A stretch of 5,595 bases of DNA from Cytophagales bacterium (GTDB lineage Bacteria > Bacteroidota > Bacteroidia > Cytophagales > JAAEPT01), in contig WTJX01000513.1 in the NCBI GenBank assembly GCA_011524675.1, forward strand, positions 4,194 through 9,788. Reading direction: 5' to 3'. The notes under the pieces are model-generated. The model searched no databases and was not told the DNA's origin. It saw nothing but the letters and a program-made list of their open reading frames with translations. Position numbers and translations under genes: made by a program. Shown here piece by piece: positions 1 through 5,595 of this stretch (the first letter of the stretch is position 1; the number at the start of each line of letters is the position of its first letter).

Positions 1-17
1 ACTCTATACTCTGTACT

Positions 18-1631
18 TCAAGATGCCTCTTCTTGCATGGCTTGGTTGACCAATCCTTCGTGCAGTTCCTTTTTGTTTTTTATACCAAGTTTTTTCAGTT
101 TGTTTGCTTGCAATACAAGGTTATCATTCCCCGTACTTAATTGTTTGTATGCCTCATGATACTTACTTGTTGCTTTCTCTAGGTTAGTACCAACGTCGTC
201 TAAGTTTTTGATGAAGCCCGCAAATTTATCATATAGTTTAGCACCTCTCTCTGCTATTTTTAGTGCGTTTTCGTTTTGGTATTCACGCTTCCATAAGTCC
301 ACAATAAGCTTAAGGGCAGTGATCAGGTTAGTAGGGTTGATGAGTAATATTCGTTTGGCATAGGCATAGTTCCATAGCTCTGGATCTCCCTGTAAGGCAG
401 CAATATAGGCAGGCTCACTAGGCACAAACATAAGTACAAAGTCTAGTGCCTTGTTATAGTCATCATAGCCCTTGGAGCTGAGCGTGTTGATATGTGTTTT
501 GAGTGCCGTAACATGTGCTTTGAGTGCTGTGTCTTGTGCTATTTTGTCTTCTGCATCCAGATAACGCGAAAAGGCATTGAGCGAAACTTTAGAATCTATA
601 ATGACACTTCTATTGTCTGGATATTTTATCAAGGCGTCGGGTCTCATTTTTTTGTTTTCCGTCTCTGAGCGCAAAGGCTTGCCATCGTCATCGGACAGTT
701 GATGCTCTAGGAAATATTCTTCTCCTTTTCTTAAACCTGATTTTTCTAAAATGCTCTCTAAGATCATTTCGCCCCATCTTCCTTGTGTTTTTGCTTCTCC
801 TTTGAGCGCATTGGTAAGGTTTCTTGCTTCATCACTAATGATCTTATTGAGTTTTGCCATTTCTTTTACCTGCTGCTCTAGCGAAAAACGTTCTTTGGCT
901 TCCGTACTGTAAGCATCCGCTACTTGCTTTTTGAAAGCACTGATATTTTCGCCTAGTGGATTTAAGATAGACTCTAAGTTCTTTTTGTTAACATCGGTGA
1001 ATTTTTCTGTTTTCTCTTCTAAGATTTTGTTGGCAATGTTTTGAAACTCTAGGTTAAACTTTTTGGTGAGCGTTTCCATTTCTGTTTTTTGAGTGGCAAG
1101 CTTTTCTTTAACGGCAAGATGATTTGCCTGCTCTTTGGAATATAAGCTGTGTAGCTCGTTATATTGAGCGCTTTTGTCTTCCAATGCCAATGCTGTTTTT
1201 TCTAGTGTACCATGAAGCTTTAGGTTTTCTTTGGCTATATTTTCTTTTTGAATTTTAAATTCAGCCTTTTCAAGGCTTATTGCTTGATTATTTCGTTCTA
1301 AAAACGTGCTATTATCTTTTTCTTTCTCTAATAGGTCTAGCGTGTCGGCATGTTTGTTTTCTGTCGCCTCTAGCTTTGTTTTGATGATCGCCGTGCTTGC
1401 CTCTAGTTTACGTAGCTCGTTTTGTTGGTCAAGTACCAATGCCTTATTCGTAGAGAGTTCTTCTATAGCGTTTTCATATTTCTCTCTTTCTGAGAGCAAC
1501 TGAAACTCTAATGTATGATGTTCTTCTTTTAGCTTGTGGTAATCATTTGGGTATTGCACACGATTTTTTAGCCAAAAGAAGATAAGCAAGCCACCTAATA
1601 GCCCTCCAAATATGATATATACTATTTCCAT
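18..1631 (-). CDS. rmuC: RmuC family protein (membrane-anchored coiled coil with nuclease-like core)
   Basis: This complete 537-residue protein ends in TGA. RmuC proteins were named for limiting recombination at inverted repeats in E. coli and are placed in the PD-(D/E)XK nuclease-like group; the biochemical activity is poorly defined. Residues 2-21 form one hydrophobic segment (IVYIIFGGLLGGLLIFFW), predicting an N-terminal membrane anchor with the rest in the cytoplasm. Residues about 28-215 are rich in Glu, Lys, Leu and Gln and read as a long coiled coil. The conserved RmuC core covers about 225-510: QGRWGE at 283-288, RPD at 330-332, IIDSK at 344-348 (candidate catalytic D332, D346, K348), FVPSEPAY at 402-409 and LLINPTNL at 429-436. 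Length and domain order fit the family. The ATG lies 2 bp after the stop of the upstream OmpA-family gene, without a clear Shine-Dalgarno, so translation is probably coupled and expression shared. Family assignment is firm; the cellular role here is inferred. Confidence 0.95.
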   Translation of the reverse strand: MEIVYIIFGGLLGGLLIFFWLKNRVQYPNDYHKLKEEHHTLEFQLLSEREKYENAIEELSTNKALVLDQQNELRKLEASTAIIKTKLEATENKHADTLDLLEKEKDNSTFLERNNQAISLEKAEFKIQKENIAKENLKLHGTLEKTALALEDKSAQYNELHSLYSKEQANHLAVKEKLATQKTEMETLTKKFNLEFQNIANKILEEKTEKFTDVNKKNLESILNPLGENISAFKKQVADAYSTEAKERFSLEQQVKEMAKLNKIISDEARNLTNALKGEAKTQGRWGEMILESILEKSGLRKGEEYFLEHQLSDDDGKPLRSETENKKMRPDALIKYPDNRSVIIDSKVSLNAFSRYLDAEDKIAQDTALKAHVTALKTHINTLSSKGYDDYNKALDFVLMFVPSEPAYIAALQGDPELWNYAYAKRILLINPTNLITALKLIVDLWKREYQNENALKIAERGAKLYDKFAGFIKNLDDVGTNLEKATSKYHEAYKQLSTGNDNLVLQANKLKKLGIKNKKELHEGLVNQAMQEEAS

Positions 1632-1633
1632 TT

Positions 1634-3757
1634 CTAGCGTTCAATGATAAATTCTGAACGCCTGTTCAAAGCAAGTTGAGCTTCGGAGCATTCATTTTTT
1701 TCGCAATCACATTTTGCAATAGGCAAGGGTGCGCTTTCTCCTTTTCCTTCTGCTGATAGGCTTTCTGCGGGTATGCCTTTGGATATCATATAGTTCATTA
1801 CAAATTCGGCTCTGCGTTTTGAAAGTGAAAGGTTATAGCTATCACTTCCTTTACAGTCTGTATGAGCTACTATTTTTAGTTTTACTGGATGTTTTTTTAG
1901 TGTCTTTATAGCCTCTTCTAGTATAAGGTAGGACTCTTCTACAAGTTCGGCTTTGTCATATATATAGTTTAAGTTTAGCAAGACACTAGCAGGAAGACTG
2001 TCCTCAATGATTACTTTCTCTAAGTCTGAAGTAACCTCATCGGTAAACAAATCTTGTACATCCTCTTCTACTACTTCTTTTATGTCTTGGATTCTGATAA
2101 TGTTAGATTTGAATTTTTTATTTCTACACCCTCTATCAATCCCCATTACATAATAATCACCATATTCGGTAACACTTTCTAATACCAGCGTTTTTGTTTT
2201 TGCAATAAGAACATCGTCTTTGTACCAATGAAATTCACTAAAAGAATGTCTTTCTTTCACTGTAAAATCTACACGACCATTATGATAAAAAGAAGCGATA
2301 CCTCCTATAGGGTATATGGTAGGAGAAGGAGTAAACCCACTAAAATAAGCTGCCGCACCTACTGCTCCTGACTGTATGCTCATAGATATGTTTACTGCTT
2401 CATCAGACTCTACGAGAAGGTGATTTACACCATTAGGGACATGATACTTCCATGAGTACCAGTTCAACCTTACGCCAGCTGCTACATTTGCCTTTCTATC
2501 AATACCAGTTCTAGCAAGGAACTTTCTTTGTGGTAAGGCAAAAATCTTTACATCAGATAAGGGTTTGGCTATGATGTTGAGATTTGTATTACTCTTAGGA
2601 TCTACAAACTTCACATGAGGTATTATAATGGTATTTCCACTACGGCATTCGTTCAAAGGAGGAATCAAATTTAGCCCACATGTCAAGGCAAAGTCAGAGC
2701 CTGCCAAGGTTTGATATACATAGATAGGATGATTAGAAGAGATATACATATTTTTAGTCCCTTTAGAAAAAGCTTCTCCACTAAGGGCGTAATATTCCCC
2801 TGCATCAAGTTTTGCAACTACTTCATTTCTCAATTTCACAACAGTCTTATCTTCTGTAGCTACTACTACTGGTCTTTCCAAATCTGGATTCCCTTCACCT
2901 TTTATGAGTACATATTCGTTACTTAGGTTACTCACAGGTACTATCTGGTCTATCCCTACGTCCCAGCCAATCTCTCTTGAAGGGTTTCTTCCTATCGCTG
3001 AGCCTACAGATACGGCAATAGGTTTGGAGGAAGTAACGAGCGTACCAAAACTTTTATTCTCATCTTTCACAGAAAACTCTCTTGCCAACTCTGCTATCAC
3101 ATAGGACTGACCTTTCTTTAACGTAACCGTATGGGGTTTGGTCGTATATTGTTTTAGCTTTTCGCCTTCTACCTCAGTACCATGAAAATAAACACCTTGT
3201 TTAATTCCCGAAAATGTTACTTTGGTATTATTAGCCGTTGCCATGACCGAAATAAAATTAGAACAATCATCATTCAAATCTCCTTTGGGATCGTAAGCAT
3301 TAAACATATGCCCTGTTCTAAACTCTGTTCCTAAACCCGCTATCCCTTTAGAAGTAAGCGAGCTACCTTGACTACGCGATTTGGTTCTTATATTTACAAA
3401 AAAAGGCATATCCGCTTCTAGCCTTATTCCTTTTGAATCCAAGGCTTTATTGAGATTGTCTAGCCCTTCTACTACGCCTAGAGCATTCTTTTTTCTACCT
3501 AACCAATGATTGACAAAATGTTTTGATGACAACTTTATACTATCCTTTACCTTATCATTTACCCCATGATAAAGCTTGACATAAAAAATGGTATCGTAAG
3601 GTGTAGACAAAAATAAATTGACATAATCTATGGTGGTGGTGTCATTGGTTCTTTCTGTATATATGGGTGGCAAATAATGCAGTTTAGATAATTGACCATA
3701 AGATTTACCAATGAACAAATAAGATAATAAGAGGAGAAACAGAAGTTTTTTCAGCAT
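1634..3757 (-). CDS. Secreted OmpA-family protein with IgGFc-binding-like N-terminal region
   Basis: This complete 707-residue envelope protein ends in TAG. Residues 1-21 are a typical signal peptide (MLKK, a Leu/Phe-rich core, then a likely cut after SYG, before Q22). There is no lipobox cysteine, so it is probably not a lipoprotein. Residues about 110-480 resemble the IgGFc-binding protein N-terminal-like region common in Bacteroidota surface proteins: GTEFRTGH (143-150), ISVMATANNTKVTFSG (169-184), QIVPVSNLSNEYVLIKG (271-287) and IYVYQTLAGS (345-354) followed by LNLIPPL (362-368). Residues about 490-556 look like one Ig-like or PKD-like module, followed by an acidic linker to about 590. 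Residues 593-707 are an OmpA C-terminal peptidoglycan-binding domain: HTDCKGS (632-638), then YNLSLSKRRA (641-650) and NRRSEF near the end. D634 and R649 sit where the family binds diaminopimelate. I see no beta-barrel and no C-terminal type IX sorting domain. It probably tethers to peptidoglycan; what the N-terminal region binds is unknown. It is probably transcribed with rmuC. Confidence 0.88.
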   Translation of the reverse strand: MLKKLLFLLLLSYLFIGKSYGQLSKLHYLPPIYTERTNDTTTIDYVNLFLSTPYDTIFYVKLYHGVNDKVKDSIKLSSKHFVNHWLGRKKNALGVVEGLDNLNKALDSKGIRLEADMPFFVNIRTKSRSQGSSLTSKGIAGLGTEFRTGHMFNAYDPKGDLNDDCSNFISVMATANNTKVTFSGIKQGVYFHGTEVEGEKLKQYTTKPHTVTLKKGQSYVIAELAREFSVKDENKSFGTLVTSSKPIAVSVGSAIGRNPSREIGWDVGIDQIVPVSNLSNEYVLIKGEGNPDLERPVVVATEDKTVVKLRNEVVAKLDAGEYYALSGEAFSKGTKNMYISSNHPIYVYQTLAGSDFALTCGLNLIPPLNECRSGNTIIIPHVKFVDPKSNTNLNIIAKPLSDVKIFALPQRKFLARTGIDRKANVAAGVRLNWYSWKYHVPNGVNHLLVESDEAVNISMSIQSGAVGAAAYFSGFTPSPTIYPIGGIASFYHNGRVDFTVKERHSFSEFHWYKDDVLIAKTKTLVLESVTEYGDYYVMGIDRGCRNKKFKSNIIRIQDIKEVVEEDVQDLFTDEVTSDLEKVIIEDSLPASVLLNLNYIYDKAELVEESYLILEEAIKTLKKHPVKLKIVAHTDCKGSDSYNLSLSKRRAEFVMNYMISKGIPAESLSAEGKGESAPLPIAKCDCEKNECSEAQLALNRRSEFIIER

Positions 3758-3775
3758 AGGTTATAGGGTTTGTTA

Positions 3776-3807
3776 CAAAGATTTTAAACGTGTTGTCTTG
3801 ACATCAA
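3776..3807 (-). promoter_or_regulatory. Candidate proximal Bacteroidota promoter for the OmpA-family gene
   Basis: Read on the minus strand, TTG (3805-3807) is followed after 21 bp by AATCTTTG (3776-3783). This matches the Bacteroidota -7 consensus TAnnTTTG at five of six fixed positions, the first T being A. Transcription would begin close to the start codon and give a very short leader. A short inverted repeat, TTGA-CA-TCAA at 3798-3807, overlaps the -33 element and may be chance. This is a pattern match only, and weaker than the distal candidate. Confidence 0.3.
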
Positions 3808-3813
3808 TAAAAG

Positions 3814-3844
3814 TAAATATACTCACAAAAAGAAAAATAAGCAA
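3814..3844 (-). promoter_or_regulatory. Candidate distal Bacteroidota promoter for the OmpA-family gene and rmuC
   Basis: Read on the minus strand, TTG (3842-3844) is followed after exactly 20 bp by TATATTTA (3814-3821). This agrees with the Bacteroidota primary sigma factor pattern TTG-N19-21-TAnnTTTG except for the last base. It lies in the 112-bp spacer after the lpxB stop and would give a leader of roughly 50 nt before the ATG at 3757. It suggests the OmpA-family gene and rmuC can be transcribed independently of lpxB. The call rests on consensus matching alone. Confidence 0.4.
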
Positions 3845-3869
3845 GGCTCTTTGTCTACTCAATATACTT

Positions 3870-5027
3870 TTATGGCTTAGAGCGAGCTGGGGTATTAGCT
3901 GTTGCAGCTGTGTCTTCTTTGTATGATTGATAAATCAAGTTTGCCAGATGATGAGCTACCTTGCTTTTGGGACTGAGTAATTTTTCTACCTCTCGATACC
4001 CCTCTAACATCTTCTCTTTATCATCTCCTAATATTGCTTGCAACTCTTTCTTGAGCCTTGGTGCGGTAGTCTCTTTTTTGCGCAATAGTTCCTTGACCAC
4101 TTCTTTATTGGCAATAAGGTTAACTGGGGTTACGTAGGTTAACCGTTTGGGTAAAATGGCTTTGAGCAAAAAGTAATTGAAATTACTGGTTAGATAGATG
4201 GTTACTTGTGGCACATGAAACAAGGCAGCTTCAAGGGTTACGGTTCCAGACTTGGCTACCGCAGCAGTAGCATGTGCAAGTAGGTCGTATGTTTGGTCAT
4301 AGACAATAGAGACTGGGTATTTTTCTTTGATGCCTTGCTCATAACTTTTGGGGTAGCTAGTTACTGCTCCTACCACAAATTGGTACGAAGAAAAAGAAGC
4401 CGCTATACTTGCCATAAAGGAAAGCATACGATCTATTTCTTGTTTTCTGCTACCGGGTAATAGGGCTATGATGGGTTTATTGCTTAGTTTATTGTCTGTG
4501 AGAAAGTGAGGGTTTACTTGATGCTCCTTTACTGCCTCTACCACAGGATGCCCTACATAGTGCACAGGGTAGTCAAATTTGGCAAAATAATCCTTTTCAA
4601 AGGGAAAGATACAAAAGGTACGTTTGAAATATTTCTTGATTTTTGGTAGTCTGCTTTCCTTCCATGCCCATGTTTTGGGAGCGATATAATGATAATAAAG
4701 TAAGTTTTGACTAGCTGCCCATTGGGCTATCTTCAGGTTAAAGCTAGAGTAATCTACGCCAATGATAAGGTCGGGATTACACTCTGCTATCGCTTGTTTA
4801 CATTCTTTGATGTATGAGACTATTTTTCGTAGATGTAGTATCACATCCCAAAAGCCCATAAACGCTAGGTCTTGGTGATGCCTCAATAGCGTACCGCCTT
4901 GCGCTTGCATGGTATCTCCTCCAAAGTAGGTGAATACTGCTTCATGGTCTATTTTTTTTAGCTCTCGTATTAGTTTAGACGCATGTAAGTCTCCCGATTT
5001 TTCTCCTACAATAAGAAAGTAGTTCAT
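3870..5027 (-). CDS. lpxB: Lipid-A-disaccharide synthase
   Basis: This complete 385-residue protein ends in TAA. LpxB is a family GT19 glycosyltransferase that joins UDP-2,3-diacylglucosamine to lipid X (2,3-diacylglucosamine 1-phosphate), releasing UDP and forming the lipid A disaccharide at the inner face of the cytoplasmic membrane. The family motifs appear in order: GEKSGDLH (8-15), GGDTMQAQGG (36-45), LAFMGFWDV (54-62), GVDYSSFN (90-97), IAPKTWAWK (115-123), FPFEKDYF (141-148), VGHPVVEAV (158-166), LLPGSRKQEI (189-198) and KSGTVTLEAAL (259-269). D92 and R194 correspond to residues reported as important in characterised LpxB enzymes. The length is normal for the family. The ATG at 5027 is chosen because it directly precedes the GEKSGD strand and no start codon occurs in frame between it and the next upstream stop. 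No clear Shine-Dalgarno is visible. The Ala/Thr/Lys tail after about 370 is not conserved. In many Bacteroidota lpxB follows surE; here it follows a repeat-rich spacer instead. I found no convincing promoter for it. Confidence 0.97.
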   Translation of the reverse strand: MNYFLIVGEKSGDLHASKLIRELKKIDHEAVFTYFGGDTMQAQGGTLLRHHQDLAFMGFWDVILHLRKIVSYIKECKQAIAECNPDLIIGVDYSSFNLKIAQWAASQNLLYYHYIAPKTWAWKESRLPKIKKYFKRTFCIFPFEKDYFAKFDYPVHYVGHPVVEAVKEHQVNPHFLTDNKLSNKPIIALLPGSRKQEIDRMLSFMASIAASFSSYQFVVGAVTSYPKSYEQGIKEKYPVSIVYDQTYDLLAHATAAVAKSGTVTLEAALFHVPQVTIYLTSNFNYFLLKAILPKRLTYVTPVNLIANKEVVKELLRKKETTAPRLKKELQAILGDDKEKMLEGYREVEKLLSPKSKVAHHLANLIYQSYKEDTAATANTPARSKP

Positions 5028-5057
5028 GTGTTTAAAATGTGTTCGAGTGTTTCTGTA

Positions 5058-5083
5058 TTCAAGTGTTCGAGCTGAAAAAGCTT
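5058..5083 (+). repeat. Imperfect 26-bp direct repeat, copy 1
   Basis: Positions 5058-5083 match 5171-5196 at 24 of 26 bases; both differences are C in this copy and T in the other. The unit starts TTCAAGTGTT and ends GAAAAAGCTT. A shorter relative of its first half, TTCGAGTGTT, lies just before it at 5042-5051. The nonamer GTGTTCGAG occurs at 5039-5047 and 5063-5071, with GTGTTTGAG at 5176-5184. The function is unknown; it may be a dispersed intergenic repeat or a local duplication. Confidence 0.8.
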
Positions 5084-5108
5084 TGCGAAATGAGCTATGG
5101 GCTTTGCG
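5080..5108 (+). repeat. Octamer GCTTTGCG repeated twice
   Basis: GCTTTGCG occurs at 5080-5087 and again at 5101-5108, 21 bp apart start to start. The first copy overlaps the end of the 26-bp repeat. It is short enough to be chance, but adds to the repetitive character of the lpxB upstream spacer. Confidence 0.35.
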
Positions 5109-5138
5109 TTTTTAATCCCTCCCTTGTGTGTTAGACTC

Positions 5139-5159
5139 AACGTTTAACGTTTAACCTTT
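5139..5159 (+). repeat. Tandem heptamer, three units
   Basis: Three head-to-tail 7-bp units are visible: AACGTTT (5139-5145), AACGTTT (5146-5152) and AACCTTT (5153-5159). The third differs at one base. The array lies between the two copies of the 26-bp repeat and outside any gene, so a change in unit number would not shift a reading frame. Confidence 0.7.
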
Positions 5160-5170
5160 GACCTGTTAGT

Positions 5171-5196
5171 TTCAAGTGTTTGAGTTGAAAAAGCTT
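5171..5196 (+). repeat. Imperfect 26-bp direct repeat, copy 2
   Basis: This is the partner of 5058-5083, in the same orientation and 113 bp away start to start, with T in place of C at two positions (5181 and 5185). The homology ends at the AAGCTT; the flanking sequence on either side is unrelated. Confidence 0.8.
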
Positions 5197-5315
5197 ATTT
5201 GTTCAGTAAACTAGGTGTAAAGGTTTTAAAGTTGTGGGTATTATGATATTATTTCATGACAGTGGTATTCAATAATAAAGGGACTTGTGAAATATAAATA
5301 AGCTAGACTTTAGAC

Positions 5316-5595
5316 TTAATTTTTAAAATGCGATTTCAAAATATCCCTCCAACTTTCAAGGATTTGGATAAACTCTGTTATATCTAACTTAACTCTTGGG
5401 ACTTCTGGATATAGATATTCACTCTCTATAAGCACAATACCATCTTTCATAAAAGCACATATATCTTCAAAACCCAAAACAGTGAAACATTTACCTAAGT
5501 CTTCATCCTCCCAATAACCATTATATTTGTTTTCAATTAAATCATCTAAGCTTGAAGACTTTTCTTTTATCGCCTTAAATTCGTCTATTACATCT
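5316..5595 (-). CDS. C-terminal part of an unrecognised small acidic protein (truncated by window edge)
   Basis: Reading leftwards from the window edge, an open frame gives 92 residues ending ILKSHFKN and a TAA at 5316-5318. The start lies outside the window, so full length is unknown. The visible part is acidic and soluble-looking, with no membrane segment. Predicted structure runs from a Lys/Ser/Asp-rich helix (about 3-22), through GYWEDEDLGKCFTV and a beta-like stretch (IVLIESEYL, 53-61), to a closing helix (ITEFIQILESWRDILK, 72-87). I do not recognise the family. The closing pattern, a strand with Glu/Tyr followed by a helix ending in Trp-x-x-x-Leu, recalls small immunity-type proteins of polymorphic toxin systems, but this is only resemblance. 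GC is about 31% by hand count over 5341-5595, below the 35-47% of sampled 60-base stretches of lpxB, which hints at an accessory or transferred gene. That the frame is coding is supported by its length without stops and plausible composition. Confidence 0.65.
   Translation of the reverse strand, partial: DVIDEFKAIKEKSSSLDDLIENKYNGYWEDEDLGKCFTVLGFEDICAFMKDGIVLIESEYLYPEVPRVKLDITEFIQILESWRDILKSHFKN

Larger units (their letters stand above)
5028..5315. other. Gene-free, repeat-rich spacer upstream of lpxB
   Basis: This 288-bp stretch has no credible reading frame. Its lpxB-proximal two thirds (5039-5196) hold several short direct repeats, listed separately. The remainder (5197-5315) is AT-rich without a recognisable element. 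Just past the stop of the right-edge gene lies a small direct repeat, AGTCTA then AAGTCTAG on the minus strand. It must carry the lpxB 5' leader, and probably its promoter unless lpxB is read through from further upstream, but no good TTG-N20-TAnnTTTG match was found on the minus strand. Confidence 0.7.

Noticed and set aside
1306..1503. 65-codon plus-strand open frame opposite rmuC
   Set aside because: It is antisense to the coiled-coil region of rmuC, and its Ser/Phe-rich composition is what the complement of Glu/Lys/Leu codons gives. No independent coding signal.
1729..1911. 60-codon plus-strand open frame with a hydrophobic, membrane-like sequence
   Set aside because: It is antisense to the OmpA domain, whose motifs are clear on the minus strand. 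The hydrophobicity is a by-product of the opposite-strand codons.
2711..3104. Two overlapping plus-strand open frames (2711-2926 and 2904-3104)
   Set aside because: Both lie antisense within the IgGFc-binding-like region, have no recognisable motif, and are typical shadows.
3822..3869. Possible intrinsic terminator after lpxB
   Set aside because: The minus strand has a T-rich run (TTATTTTTCTTTTT), but the preceding sequence offers only a 3-4 bp bulged stem (CAAAGAGCCTTG), too weak to call.
18..5027. A new defence or toxin system built around the membrane-anchored, nuclease-like RmuC protein
   Set aside because: RmuC is a widespread chromosomal family, and its neighbours here are an envelope protein and lpxB. 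No partner typical of defence loci is present in the window.
5068..5084. Small hairpin AGCT-GAAAA-AGCT within the 26-bp repeat
   Set aside because: The stem is 4 bp and AGCT is itself palindromic. It is only partly kept in the second copy, so it is not supported as a structured RNA or operator.
5028..5315. CRISPR array or insertion sequence in the repeat-rich spacer
   Set aside because: The repeats are two imperfect copies with no regular spacers, no terminal inverted repeats and no transposase frame.

Overview
The window looks like a chromosomal segment from a Bacteroidota bacterium, probably of the Cytophagales type. The reasons are moderate GC content (about 40% by eye), weak or absent Shine-Dalgarno sequences before the genes, promoter-like TTG-N20-TAnnTTT strings, and a large envelope protein joining an IgGFc-binding-like region to a C-terminal OmpA domain. 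The phylum is an inference from gene style; no rRNA or other marker is present.

All genes lie on the minus strand, so the reading order runs from high to low coordinates. It begins with the C-terminal 92 codons of an unrecognised AT-rich gene (5316-5595, open at the window edge). A 288-bp gene-free stretch rich in short repeats follows (5028-5315). Next come lpxB, lipid-A-disaccharide synthase (3870-5027), and a 112-bp spacer with two candidate promoters (3758-3869). A secreted 707-aa OmpA-family envelope protein (1634-3757) and rmuC (18-1631) follow; the last two are only 2 bp apart and almost certainly co-transcribed.

Functionally this is mostly envelope and housekeeping content. LpxB makes the lipid A disaccharide of the outer membrane. 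The OmpA-family protein probably attaches to peptidoglycan through its C-terminal domain and presents a large beta-rich region. RmuC is a membrane-anchored coiled-coil protein with a nuclease-like core linked to limiting DNA rearrangement. I see no mobile element, CRISPR array, RNA gene or clear defence system. The least explained parts are the repeat-laden spacer upstream of lpxB and the truncated AT-rich gene at the right edge. Neither is enough to claim a new system.
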